Assembly (NCBI RefSeq): GCF_003945595.2
Contig: NW_024104358.1
Span: forward strand, 62,001 to 126,000
Source: Pipra filicauda
Taxonomy: Eukaryota; Chordata; Aves; Passeriformes; Pipridae
DNA: 64,000 nt
Direction: 5' to 3'
A program made the position numbers and the translations under genes. Of the stretch, positions 49,753-61,600 are shown piece by piece; the stretch's first letter is position 1; each line of letters opens with the position of its first letter. The notes under the pieces were generated by a model that was given only the letters and a program-made list of their open reading frames with translations, ran no database searches and had not been told where the DNA came from.

Positions 49753-51129
49753 ACCGAGATACGTGCACGAAAAGTGACATGGAAGTATGAAATCTTATTC
49801 TCAGATGTGTGGTGTTTGCAGTCATACCTGATCCTTCTGCTGAGTGCAGACGAGCTGAGCCAGTAAGCATTGATGAGAGACTGGACCTTTAGAGGCAGAT
49901 GAAGATCTACTTCTGACACTGACTCCAGTTGCTGTGCATTGTGTTCAGCAGGATATAGATCAAGGTGCTGTAGGTGAACTAGACTGTGGTCTTTCCCAAC
50001 GAGGTATAATCTGGATTTCAGGAAACTATCACCATCATTTTCCTTATAAAAAAAGTAAATACAAAAGACCGCTTAAAGCCTTGGTCATTACCAGAATAGA
50101 AGCATAATCTTTAAAATTACAAATATGTACAAAATTGCACACACTTGATTATAGCTTTCTGTGTTTGCCTGGCTACAGATCTGACAACTTTGGGAGACCT
50201 TGGGCACTCAGATTGCTTTTTTTTAATTAGATCACTGAGTTAAGTGTATACATATAAAGTCCTTGGAACCTAAGTTTAGTGACCTATTTTTGAAAGTCTT
50301 GTTCTGTTTGCACCCAAGCAAAATTACCATCAACATAACACAAGCGGCTGTTATAGCAGACTAAATACAGAGAAAAAACTGAATTCTCATCATAGGTACT
50401 TGGTGGCAATTCGTCCCTAAGCCAAGCAGCCTGTAGAAGGTGTCACTCTGAATTCAGAAATGCAGAGGTTTCCCCCATACTGTTATTAATCAGCTTATGT
50501 CATTTTATATTGAGTGACTGTTCCAAGTCTCCCCTCCTCAGTATGGCTCCCTCCACCTCTCTTTACCTTCAGCTATCGCCAGCCTCAGAGCATCCTAAGA
50601 CAAGGCAGGATTTCCGCACACTGTCTTCGAATAAAAGCTTCTCCGCAGTGGTAGAAAGGACCCCAGGGGCTTTTAAGGTCCTGGGTGGCTCATTACACGA
50701 GCTTCCCCTCTGCCCTCTCCAGTCTTCTCTGCCCTGCCTTTGCCAGCAAGGACCCAGCAGCAGACCCAGAGAGCTGCTGTGAAGTCGGCAGAGTCAGCCC
50801 CCGCAGCCTTCCCAACCAGGCGAGGTCCAGGGATTCATGGGCTATTCCCATTTAATCCTCACTGAAAGGGGAAGAACAATTTTAGTGCATAGTAAAGCAT
50901 TTGTTTAATTCCTCTTAGGTGCATGGTGCATTTTAATGAATAAAATATTGGATTACCTCATATAAACAAAGTTTAACACGATCATGAATCGAGGTTTGAG
51001 AGTGCACTCAGCAAGCTCTGAAATTGCCTTTGGGAAACTGGCAATGTTTGGCATTTCCTGACTGTATATATTTTATGGAGTATATTATTCACAAACATAA
51101 AATGTGCATTAAATAAAGGTAAAACTGTG
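49753..51129. other. Unique non-coding DNA
   Basis: No gene is supported. A weak relic at 50,264-50,305 ('ggaacctaagtttagtgacc', 'tttttgaaagtcttg') recalls the 'aggcacctaaat...tttgaaaatct' words of small turtle and archosaur elements. Confidence 0.45.
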
Positions 51130-51370
51130 TCCAAAGCAGTGGGGTCATTAAAGATCCCATGGCACTTTATACCTATTGTGGGTGTTAGCCCTGGTCTTCT
51201 GGCCAAAATCAATTTGGCAATTACAGGCTGTTTGCCTAAATTCCCAAGCAGTTTCAGTAAGATGCCATATTCCTCACTTCCTCCAGAGATTATTGAGTAG
51301 CAGCATTGTGTGCTGCTCAACAGTTTCTGTGTTCCATCTTTTAAATGGCTGTAGTGGCCATGTCAGAAAT
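51130..51370 (+). mobile_element. Ancient L2-like LINE 3' tail
   Basis: The ordered words 'ggtcattaaagatcccatgg', 'gtgggtgttagccctggtct', 'tctggccaaaatcaatttgg', 'gcctaaattcccaagcag' and 'tgtgtgctgctcaacagttt' follow a 3'-UTR-like sequence I know as a widespread old LINE tail in turtle and other vertebrate genomes. I assign it to the L2 group with reservation. The final segment with 'ctatataaatgcaa' and a short tandem tail is not visible. Alignment over roughly 230 bp in order makes chance unlikely. Minus- and plus-strand open frames (112 and 68 codons) are shadows. Confidence 0.55.
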
Positions 51371-51932
51371 GGGAAAAGCTAGAAAAAGTAAGCGGACACT
51401 TGGAAGGTTTTATTTGTCTTAGGAGGACCTCAGTGGGTGGTTTTTTTGTTATTTTTGGTTTGGATTTTTTTTATTGTTATTTATGTAGTTTAAAAGTAAA
51501 ACCAAAGAGAATTAAGACATCCCCAAAAATAAAGATCCAGGTAATCCGCAGCCACATTGAAAAAAAATGGTTACAAAATATCCTTTAGCTCTGACCCAGT
51601 TGCAACCTGAATTTAATTTGCTGCCTACATTGCCCATGGCTGTAATGCCTCTCAGGAGCATGTTATTCACATGATAGGGTCCGATCCAACACCCATTCCT
51701 TTCTGTGTGAGTCAGACTGCTGCTGCTAATAAGGATGGCATAATTCTCTCCTCGTCGTTATGGCTGCTATCGTGTGCCAGAGGTTACATGTTCCCTTCAG
51801 GCACATGCTTTTAAAGAAAGAGTTTATTGTGCACTTTGGTGGAATCTGGAGCTGAAGCACAGAAGCCATATGTTAGAGGCTAGCTGGTTTTATATGGAGA
51901 TTTGCCATAGTTACAGCTGTAGGTAATTATTA

Positions 51933-52000
51933 CAAATAATAATGACTAACATTTATGTAACAGCTTTCTCCAAGCATCTCAAATCACTCAGTAAGCTTTA
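51933..52000 (+). mobile_element. MIR/L2-like relic (tentative)
   Basis: The segment 'aataataatgactaacattt', then 'gtaacagctttctccaagca' and 'tctcaaatcactcagtaagc' parallels the amniote 'taacatttatgtagcgcttttcat...atctcaaagcactttacaaa' sequence found in MIR/L2-type elements. Only this part is preserved. Confidence 0.45.
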
Positions 52001-52019
52001 TATATTGATTACAAATCCT

Positions 52020-52110
52020 GAGCCAAATTCTGCTTTCATTCATATATGCACAATGTTGATGGTAATCTCCACAGGGATTAACATATGTAGCTGAGGGCAG
52101 AAGTTAGTCC
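52020..52110. mobile_element. Old palindromic mini-element with 28-bp imperfect inverted ends
   Basis: The left arm (52,021-52,048, starting agccaaattctgct) and right arm (52,082-52,109, ending ggcagaagttagtc) match at 18 of 28 positions when one is reverse-complemented. I recognise the type from turtle and archosaur genomes, where a small element begins with 'gggccaaattctgctctcag' and ends with its complement. The internal part 'ggtaatctccacagggatta' is also family-like. Such elements are probably non-autonomous DNA transposons. The name is uncertain, and no target duplication is readable. Confidence 0.55.
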
Positions 52111-53058
52111 TGTGCATACATGTGTGTACACGTGCAACACATACACACACACTTAGGTAGGGGTGTAGAGGTTGGTTCACTTGCTGGCTGAAAACTGGAG
52201 GCATGATACAATTTGAGCAACATTCAGCAACAGCAAAAGCAAGTTGGGATTAATAAACATTTCCAGAGAACAGCTTTCTTTAGAATATTTGTCTTTGTTT
52301 TAATCAAAAAATTTCATTTGGACAAATAAACCAATCTCCAAAGAAATCAGAAAGAAAGAAGTTGGTCTCTCTTCTTGGTTTTTTTTTTCCTGAAAAACTA
52401 ATTATTTTCAGCATATCAAAACATAATATTTGCATATTACCAGAGCAAAATATGTTTCCCTCAATGAAAATGAAATAATGTGACATGTCCTAATAATTCC
52501 TTTATTTTTTCCCCTTGATGAATAATCTGTGAGAAAACAAAGAACTAACTTTCTCATTGACAACAAAAACAAATCTGGAGGAGTCAAATTTCCCGTGAAA
52601 AGAAATTCTGTTTTCCAACCAGATCTCCTCTGCAAAGAGATCAGGACAAAGATAGTGAGCCTGAAGCCTTTGTTCTCTATTGTTTACATAACCCAAGAGA
52701 AATGGACAGAGGAGCCTTTGCATCATCTTTTAACTTCCTACCTCCTTTGAATTTGGTTTAGCAAAAGCTTGCACCTGCAGGTTCTTCTAATACTTGCATG
52801 TTAGTAAAAGAGAAGAAAGCCAACTGCTTTTAAATTAAGCTCTTATATAGGAGAATTTTGGACGAGCAGAGCATAATCACCATAATTATGAGTTAATCAA
52901 GAAGCTGAAATAAGCAATCCAGCCCCTGAGAGAAGTCCAGCAGTGAAAATTTTCTCTGGCATTGTAAGAGGGCTCCAGTTCCAGGCCAAACCAGGAGAAG
53001 GAGAGTCAGGACATGAATATATGACGCTGCTTCCTACCACACATTTTTTGAGATTTTC

Positions 53059-53140
53059 CATACATTTATTGAGCAGGCACAAGTCTGCTTATCCAACAGA
53101 ACGAAAAAGAGAGTTGCTCAAGGTGACATAGCAGCAGACA
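53059..53140 (+). mobile_element. MIR-like SINE relic
   Basis: 'tacatttattgagcaggcac' followed by 'agagttgctcaaggtgacat' and 'agcagcagac' matches two signature boxes of MIR ('acatttattgagcacctac' and 'gagttgcccaaggtcacacagc') in the right order and strand, with an internal deletion. It is strongly diverged. Confidence 0.5.
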
Positions 53141-53742
53141 AATGTAACAAATCTCAAGATTCTGGACAGCTTCAGAAACCAAAATCAAAGAACACAAATC
53201 AGTGAGATAAAAAGTGCGAAGCATTTACTCTGATGCAAAGATAAGAACACTTGGATTCCACAGCAACAGTCACCTTCTACAATATCTATTAAAATGAACA
53301 GCATTGAAGTATTTATTTTAGAAATTAAAAAACACCCTATTGAATTATTCATCTCTTTCTGTGACTTGAGAGGAGACAGTATGGTACAGCACAGCTTGTT
53401 GTAATACACAGCAGCATTTTGATCTGCAGATTTAAAGAATTTTAGATTGCTTAGAGATGTATGAGGCTCTGTGGTGGTATGTAACATAATTTCTCACACA
53501 GTCTAACCACTGGAACAACTCTTGCCTTAGAGGAGGTAAGTGGTAATGTGAAACATGTTGTTTCCTATTGTGAAGTTTTAAAGAAATACATTACATGCAA
53601 ATAATTAGACTTTTTCCTTCATTAATATTCTAGTTAAATATATGCTTCTAACAGGCTGCTCTGGGACAGCTCAGACAGCCTGGCTGATCCGTAATAAAAA
53701 CAAGGGCTCTTGCTATATCATGTATTGAGGCTTTTCATAAGA

Positions 53743-53811
53743 ATAGTTCCACTGATTTCAGAAAAATTTCTCCTTATTTACTAAGGTACATCTGATAAAA
53801 GGATCAGGCTC
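53743..53811. mobile_element. Second relic of a palindromic amniote mini-element (tentative)
   Basis: The words 'tagttccactgatttcag', 'ttctccttatttac' and 'gataaaaggatcaggctc' follow the interior and right end of the 'ttccactgacttcaatgg...ctcctgatttacac...gagaatcaggccc' class of small element. Divergence is high. Confidence 0.4.
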
Positions 53812-56800
53812 AAAGCAATTGTACTGACAGTTTGAAAAAGCTCATTCTAATCTCCACAGAGAAATATAATAGTTGAGATTTCCATTTAAAAAATATCTAT
53901 TTTGATGAAATATAAAAGCATATGCTTTAACAAGATGCTGCACAATTTTCAATCAGCAGAAAAGAACAGATCACATTTTAGAGAGGTATTGTGAAATATT
54001 TTTAATGAAACTTGCACAAAAGTTCACCCTCTGAGAAAACTCAGTCTACCAGACTAACACATCAGTAGAAAAGAAAATGAGACACGAAAACAAACTCTGA
54101 TTAGATGACGATAGGAAATGTTAGCTAGCCTAGAGGAATGGAAAGGCTTGGAATTTAGTGCAAAATTTAACTCTTCTTTTGACACAGGCAATTATCAATG
54201 CTTCTTTGGTTGCAAACTCTACAGACGTAGAGGCTATTTATTGAGGAGTCAGGTATAAAATAAATTATTCTAGGGAAAGCTGTCACATGTTTAGCAGGCC
54301 TGAAAAATCAGGTCAGCTATTAACATAAGACTATCTCCATTTTGGATTTTTTTTCTCACCATCCTTAAACTTCTATGCAAAAGTGTGTCTTCTTCCTGTA
54401 GCCTCTTTGTGGCTGCATTTCTTTTCTGGCGGTTTAAATCACATAATGCAGCATTTTTGCTTCTCCAGCTAATGGCTAGATCTTCATCTGCACTTGTGAG
54501 GAAGAAAACATTCCAGGAGGTTTATTCTACCTTATCTGCATTTGATCTCAATTTAAAAAAGCAATCTATCGTAAGAAGGCACGAGCTGGGAATAGTGCAA
54601 AGGGCTCAGGCCTTGTACTGACCACCCGCAAGGACAGGTCAGGGGTTGATCTGCTAAAAAAAAATCTGCAGTGGGACATGATGTAGCATTGGGCTAAGCC
54701 CCTTTGTTTTTGCAGGACTACCAGCATGCATTCGGCAAAGTCCTTCATACTGCAGATCCTCAGTTTCCCAGATATGAAATGTGGATAGAAGACCTCTTAT
54801 TATTAGCCTAGGCCTCTCCTATCAGTTTCGATATAAAATATTCAGGGGGAATTTATTCCTACTGGATGTCTGAGCTGCACTTCACACAATGAAGCCTCCA
54901 GTCTCCAGTGGTGCCTCTTGTAATACAAAAAAACTATAGTGATAAATATATCTCTCAAGGAACAAGTTTCCCTGAGTCAATGAAGCTCAGAGCAGCCCCC
55001 TTAGGCAAATTCACCCTTTCATGCTTAGCATTTAAAACTCATTTTATGAGCTGGTTATACATTTATAATGTTTAATCTTTGCCTAATACTTTTTATGGGG
55101 TCCTTGTGGATGAAGGGTACACTTAGAGGGAAAGTCAGGCTATGTGAAAATTGCTTACAACAAGAGCTGGAAGGACTGGTTAGCTTAGAATTGGGGAATA
55201 ATCCTGTAGATCCTTAACACCAGAACTTGAAAATGAGGGAATTATGGCTCTTTGCTGCTATTCTGCAACTTTTTCCCAGCTTCTGTTTTGGACTATGAAT
55301 GCTTCCCTATAGCCAAGGTAGATATGCTAATGGCTGGATGGCCCATTCCATTATTATATTGTCTCATAGTAAAACTAACATTGCTTTGCCTTCTCAAAGC
55401 CTTAACTGAGTGCAGTGAGGATATTCAGCCCTTAAAACTCTCACTGACTGTTGATGGAGGCACCCACTCAGTAGCCTGACCTTTAATCCTATTGCACCAT
55501 TTGCAAGGTAATTGCTTACTCCACTTAGCAGTGGTTGTTTCCCATGGGAAGTACCTCTATAATACTTGCTAGGTATAAAATGATACTCTTTAACTCAAAG
55601 GAAATAAATTTGTGTTATCTGCAGGGGGTAGGGAGGAGTTGGGGGGCTGTCAGTCCCTACTGATGACCTATGGCAGCATCACCCCACTCATCTATACAAA
55701 AGTCTTCCCCCCTCCTCCCTCATCCCATCCTTTCTGGACCTCTTCTGTTAGCTTGTGATAGCACGAGCTCTCCAAGGGAAAAACAGAGCTCAGGTCCTAG
55801 CAAAAAAAAGGAAATCCCTGATGATTTCAAGAGACTTTGGGTCATGGTCTCTACACTCCTCTTGCCTCTTGTGTGCTGATCTCTGAAGGTAGAAACATGT
55901 TTTCCCACACGCTGGATGACATGCACCCATGGACATCCTCTATCCACATTCACAGAAAAACAGTCACTTGCTGCTTTCTACAAACAAGCTTCGTCTTGCA
56001 ACACCGCCTCTTAACAGAGCTTTGTAAACACCAGCAAACCCACGTGGCAGAGAGGCTCTGCCAACTCAATGAAGACTCAGGGCTAAGAGAATGGAGCTCT
56101 GTGAAATGTGCCTTCTCAGAGTGCTCCAAAACATCCACAAATCCACCATCACAATCCCGGGAAAACCCTGGCATTACCCATGGCTAACACTGAGCTGGCA
56201 CTCCCAGCCAGTTCTCTTATACATAGGGAGGACCAGGACATTAGGCCATGTAAGTCCTGATCTGTCACTGGGGCTTACTGCTCACACTGCTAGTTCTGGT
56301 GATTGTATGAACACTGCAAGACCCTCTACTTTGTTCTACCCAGGTGCTGCCCAATGACATAAAAAGTTCTATTTTCATAAGAATTACCTGAAATAGGCTC
56401 TCTTTTATGGAAAACAACTCAGTATTAAAACTGTTCCTTTACAGAGCAGGTGCCTCTGCCTCTTCGAGTATCAAAATCAGCTAACGTTTTGACTGCAAAT
56501 AATTATCTGCCTCGCTTTTAACTCGTTTACACTGACTGTTCCCTGTAGCCATTTGCAGTGGTGTGAAATCGTCCATGTCAACTGGAAATGTTAATTTTTA
56601 CTCTTGTCGGCCTCAGCCACCACTGCAGGCTCTTACCTCACACCAGAATGACACCAATAATGGACAAAAAATGATGTACTGGTTTTGATCTAACACACTG
56701 GCAGAGCAGGAGGCCCCTCAATGCTCATTCAAAGTGTCAACCTGAGCAAAAATAAAAAAGGAATTATTTGGATGATGATTCAGATCAAAGGCCACAGAAA

Positions 56801-57297
56801 ATACAGATATTATTTACACTGCAAAATAGCTTCTTGGCTTGCATAGTACTTATAAGCAATTTTCCTTGTACTGTAGTAGCAGGGTTGCAATGGATAGCAA
56901 TTATTCCAGTCTTTAATAGAGACTTCAGCCCCCCTCCTTTTTCTCCTCCCTCAGAATAAAAAAAAGTTATAGGTAGTAATTTTCCTTCATTGGTCAACAC
57001 ATGGCTGTGTGTGAAGAATACTTTCTGGATATCCAGCACGATGTAGGCTTTGATGGATGGAAATAAAAGATCATTCTCTGCAAGCTGGAGCTGAAATGTT
57101 AGCCTTTGAGAGCAAAGGTTATTTTATCAGGAAATAAATCAGAGCCCTCTTTCATTACTGTTTTTTTCCGTGCTCATCTCAGTGATGACTAGGGTGTGTG
57201 TTCAGACCACAGGAATCTGAAGAACCACCCAGTCGCTTCATCAGTCCTAGAAGACGACAGGGCCCAGAGTCAGAGCAGCACCATCCTGGATCCTTAT
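53812..57297. other. Unique non-coding DNA
   Basis: A G-rich stretch at 55,622-55,645 lacks a fourth G3 run, so it is not a standard quadruplex motif. A tRNA-like head at 54,580 is listed separately. No gene is supported. The frames at 55,837-56,357 (116 and 88 plus, 74 minus) overlap and are unrecognised. Confidence 0.5.
54580..54645 (+). mobile_element. tRNA-like SINE head (tentative)
   Basis: 'aatagtgcaaagggctcagg' with 'ggttgatctgct' about 35 bases later has the spacing of A and B boxes of a tRNA-derived SINE. It does not fold as a functional tRNA by inspection: no acceptor stem is visible. This is the weakest of the SINE calls. Confidence 0.25.
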
Positions 57298-57358
57298 TTT
57301 TTTCTCCTTTTTTTCTTATTTCTTTTTTTTGCATTTGATCTTATTTCTGTTTGTTTGT
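57298..57358. repeat. T-rich low-complexity tract
   Basis: Runs of T are interrupted by C and by gtttgtttgttt. It separates unique sequence from a GC-rich patch. Confidence 0.75.
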
Positions 57359-58110
57359 TTGGATGTTCTCATTTATAGACTGGTGGTTACAGCTCATTCC
57401 ATGGACTCTGAGCCAAGAGACGCTGGGTTTTTCTCCCAGCAGCCTGTCCCCTGTGCTGCCTTGTCACAAGATGCCCCCGCAGCTCTTTCTGACCCATCCC
57501 CAGGGAGCTGCCTTCTGCCAGGCTGTGGGGAGCATCCGAGATCCCTCTGCAGATCAACATCCATGGCTTTCCAGCACTTTTCTTCAAAGGAGAGGCTTCA
57601 CCCTCTCTCTGACAGAACATCTCCCCTCTGTTCCCATCTCACTGCCAGCTCCTTGTGTGTGGCACCAGGACAGTGTGCCAGTCGCAGAGGCAGCTGCCCC
57701 TCCAGAGGTGGTGCCTGGCAACATGGCTATGGAGCCTCCAGACCCCCACAGAGCGAGGAGGGGACATGTTATTAAATCTTTCCTAAGGAGGTCGCAGGAA
57801 GGAATTGCACTCTGCCTGTGTGTCTAAGGCCAGGGGGAAGGAGGGGCCCAACGGGACTGGGGAGTTGGAGAGGAAGGAGGGAAGGGCTTGGGGAGGCAAA
57901 CAGTGGATGGCAAAGGAGAGAGGCGCTGGGGCAAGCCAGCACATACGTAAGCATCCCCCAGGGCAGGTGGCACAGGCTACCAGCAGGGCAGAACAACAAG
58001 TGAGGTGGCTGTGGACTAGCAGGGTCTGGATGCATGAGTGAGGAGGGTGAACATTCCTTGCCACGGAGTCTGCCCCATGCAGTACCCACAGCCCCAGGCC
58101 TGCAGCACTT
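57359..58110. other. GC-rich patch with overlapping spurious frames
   Basis: Frames of 148 and 158 codons (plus) overlap each other and a 77-codon minus frame. Further on, 105- and 93-codon minus frames overlap 78- and 61-codon plus frames. None has a recognisable domain, and stop scarcity in GC-rich sequence explains them. An unidentified exon cannot be excluded. Confidence 0.5.
57833..57862 (+). other. Canonical G-quadruplex motif
   Basis: Four G runs of at least three (57,833-57,837; 57,843-57,846; 57,853-57,855; 57,859-57,862) are separated by loops of 5, 6 and 3 bases, satisfying the G3+N1-7 rule on the plus strand. More G runs follow at about 57,885-57,897. Confidence 0.75.
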
Positions 58111-58227
58111 CCCTACCTCAGTCCTGAAATAAACTGGGACACCACACCTTCAAGAAAAGATACAGCTATTTATAAGCATTCCAACTATGCCTTTGATGCT
58201 ATTTCAAAACCCTAAGATATAATTTAG

Positions 58228-58278
58228 GGTTTGTTTTTTGGTTTTTTGTTTTTTGTTTTTTGTTTTTTTTTTTTTTTT
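58228..58278. repeat. Poly(T)/TTTTTTG tract
   Basis: Repeated gttttttg units run into an uninterrupted T run at 58,263-58,278. On the minus strand this is a poly(A)-like tail, but no retroposed body is recognised on the side where it would lie. Confidence 0.85.
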
Positions 58279-58529
58279 AAAGAGAGTATCAGAGAAGAGA
58301 GGGGAAAAAAAGAAGTTTAAATCCAGAAATAAAGTCCTACCATCACATCTCACCTCTGACCTCCAGGCCTGCAGGTCCCACTCAGCCCCTGCCTTCCTGG
58401 CAATCAGACTTTTTAATTAACTGATTTATCACTGAAATTTTATACCATTAAGTGTGTATTTTTTCCAAATATGAATTTTACATTTATCAGTTGCTAAATA
58501 CATGTGTCTCATGCCTCTTCAGGAAACAT

Positions 58530-58640
58530 AATAGGTATCACCATTTTACAGATGACAAAAATAAGACATCAACACGCTAGATGACATATCAAATTTGCCA
58601 AAGCAAGCCTGTGTCAGAGATAAGGAGAGAGCAGCACTGC
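58530..58640 (+). mobile_element. MIR-like SINE relic (tentative)
   Basis: 'taggtatcaccattttacag' followed by 'atgacaaaaataagacatc' resembles the MIR block 'gtattatccccattttacagatgaggaaactgag'. Downstream 'gtcagagataaggag' may correspond to 'agtggcagagc'. The ends are not visible. Confidence 0.45.
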
Positions 58641-61600
58641 TTCATTTTCTGTTCTGATGCTAAAGTCAAGTTTTTCTTTTTAATCTATTTTATTTCAACC
58701 TGGCAACGGTTTTAAGTCTGATTGGAGAAATAAGAACTTCAAATTGAATGTCTCTGAACAGTGATCACACTGTGACTCTTACATTTATTTTACACCAAAA
58801 TCCTTCCAGGGTTGAAGTTTTTTGCCTGTTCTTGGCAAGAGTGTAGATTATACAATGTCTTAATTATTGGACATACCCCATCTTTTTGGACATCTCCTTG
58901 TTATATCACACAGGTCATGAAGAGGTTGCAAGACCCAAGCTTTAGAAGTGCCACTGATCAAGATCCATGCAAGGATATTAGCTTAGCCACCACAGAGGGT
59001 TCCTTTGGATAAAGTAAGCAAAACTAATGTTGGCATAAACGGGTCATCTCATCAGGACCTCTTTCACTCACATGTATTTTGCACAGCTTGTAGTCAGACA
59101 TGGTCATAAAGGTTTTGCAAGGGGAGCAATCAATCTGTAAGGGACAGCTTTTTCCTGGCCTCTTCAAATGAGGTGAGAGGAGAGTCTGAAACAGCACTTC
59201 GTTACCCTGAAGATGCACATCAGACTTGATACATTTTAAAAAGTGGCATTTTAACCATGGCTGTGATCTCTTCTGGTCCTGGCCTTGTCCCCACTATATC
59301 AATCACGTGCTATGAGAACAGCAGCTGGGTTTATCACAGCATACATTTTCCTCTACCTAATTATAGTCCTGAAGTCTAAATTATCTGCACAGCTTTGTTT
59401 GAAGTCTACAATGCATGCTTTGAACATTCCTTAAACTTCCTGCTAGTCTTGCAAAATCTTCCTCTGATTGCTCTGGAAGGTTTCTTGAGCACTCACCACA
59501 CCAACAGGAACCAACAAAGGCAGTGTCTTCAGGCTAATGGAAGAGGCAGAGTCTAATGTGCCAAAGTTCAGCAGTTGCATCTATGACATAAGTACACTAC
59601 ATTTACATCCTTTCACTCCAGAAGTGTAGTCTCAGTTCTTCTTCTTTAAGGTTTCTTTATGCTGCTCAGTTAATACAAAAAGAAATGCTTTAAAGCATCA
59701 GAGCCCTTCTGCTAGGAAGCATCAAGCAGCTTGCCAGCTGACTTGGGAGTGGTGTAATGACTCTGGCCTTCTCAAGGCAGTGACCCTGGAGGGAAGGGAG
59801 GAGAGACTTGGGAAGGCCAGGGGAAGGACAAGAATGGGGAAAGGCATGTATGAAGAAGGCAGCATGCAGAGTATTAGGGCGCCTGGATGCTCTGACACAG
59901 CTCAAAGGATGTTGCTCCAGGGCATCTATCAGAGCCCAAGAGGTGCCCTGAAACACCGGGAAATGCAGCCATGGCTCCCAGACCTCACAGAGGGTATTTT
60001 ATCCATACTGTGCTCTTGCATGGGACTCTGTACATACACGTTGAGTTTAACATTTATGATAGCCTGAGTGCATCACAGAAGACATCATACTTTACTGTGT
60101 GACAAGGGGAAAGTTACTAAAATACACTGTGAACAGACTTTTCTTAAACACCATTTTCAAAATGCCTTAAGGAGTATTCACCTCACTTTAAATACATACT
60201 GTATTTTAAACCTGCTTAAATATATCTTTAACTGAAGACTGGACAAGTTCCAACAAAGTCATCCATGTAGTTAAGGCAAATGATACTCAGTTTATGACCA
60301 TATGTTATTTTATTAAATAAAAAAAAAACAAAAATTGTCATTGCCAAAGAAAAAAAGAAAATATCTTCCCAGAAGAAAACATGTATTTACTAAATATTAT
60401 GGCTGCAATACAAGTTAAGAGAAGCCAAGAGATTCAAAATCAAGGCTATCCTTTACACTTTTACCCAGCAGCTATATGAGGTAAGAGCCGAGTGCCAGCC
60501 ATAACTTGCATTTCTTGTCCAGCACTGGTTAATGTACCAATTTGTACGTTATGGAAACAGGCTTCATCTGTTCTGTCAAACCCTTTCCTGCTTTTGCAGT
60601 GCCTACAAGAAGCACCCAGCAGTATCCTCTTCTTGACTCTTTTATCTTGCATCATTTTTCTGAAGCCAAAGCTGCTGCAGCCCAGCCGTCCCTGGGAGGG
60701 TACCACTGGCAGAGTTGTGGGGGTTTAGCTCTCTCAAGCCCTTCGGTGGTGGGGCTGTATCCAACAGCCTGGTCCCAAACCCGAGGACTGACTTTCCTGG
60801 GAGAGGCAAAACCCCAGAAGACAGAGGAATGTAGGGGTAGGAGGGGGGCCAATGGCTGGCTGAGCCAAGGGGCCAGTACGTCCTGGTGCAAGGCATGCTT
60901 TGGGCTGCTGAGCTCTGCAGCAGCCTGCACTCACATACGGCAGGCAGGGGAACATACTGCACTGTCCTGCAGTTCTGGGCAGCTCCAGGCACTGGCTGCC
61001 TCCCCCCAGCATCTCTGGAATCATATCCCTGGACTCAGTTACCCTCTCAGTGTACACTCCAGGCCCTACAGGCACGAACTTCAAGCTGATCCTCGTCCTA
61101 AAGCAATGGTCAGATGGGCTTCCCCAGCCACTTTAACTGAGATCCAGCAGGATTGAGATCAATGTGCAGCAATGTACAGCAATACTGGCACCAAAAAAAT
61201 TGTATTTTTCCTGTTAGCTCTGGTTTCTCTCTCCTCCCCCATAATTCAAGAGCACCCAGGCTAAGCTCAGGATTCCACAGGTCCCACCCAACCTTGTGAT
61301 AAGGTGACCAGAACCAAGAAGAGCTGAGCATTTGCCACAGCAGCAATAGCTGGTGAGCCTTAGTCCACTGATATTTACCATATATGTTGCATTAAACTAA
61401 ACACATGAGCCACAGACCAAGACACTATTGTGTTGGGTTCTGTGCAGCCTCAGAACTGAGGGATGGGATGATTCCCACTCTGACAAGCATATTGGTAGGA
61501 GAACCTGACATTGCTGTTGCAAATGAGCTCTGTTCATTTCTCTGAACCAGTATCACAACTTACCAGCAAACATTATTTCCCAATATATTTTCCAGAGTTC

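Noticed and set aside
54580..54645. Possible functional tRNA gene
   Set aside because: A- and B-box-like words have suitable spacing, but no acceptor or anticodon stem pairs, so at most it is a SINE head.
55622..55650. G-rich stretch as a second quadruplex
   Set aside because: Only three G3 runs with allowed loops are present, so it fails the standard four-run rule.
60542..61156. 204-codon open frame, longest in the window
   Set aside because: It lies in a GC-rich patch where stops are scarce, is overlapped by several antisense and out-of-phase frames of 67-116 codons, and has no recognisable domain. About 0.3 such frames are expected by chance even at balanced composition.
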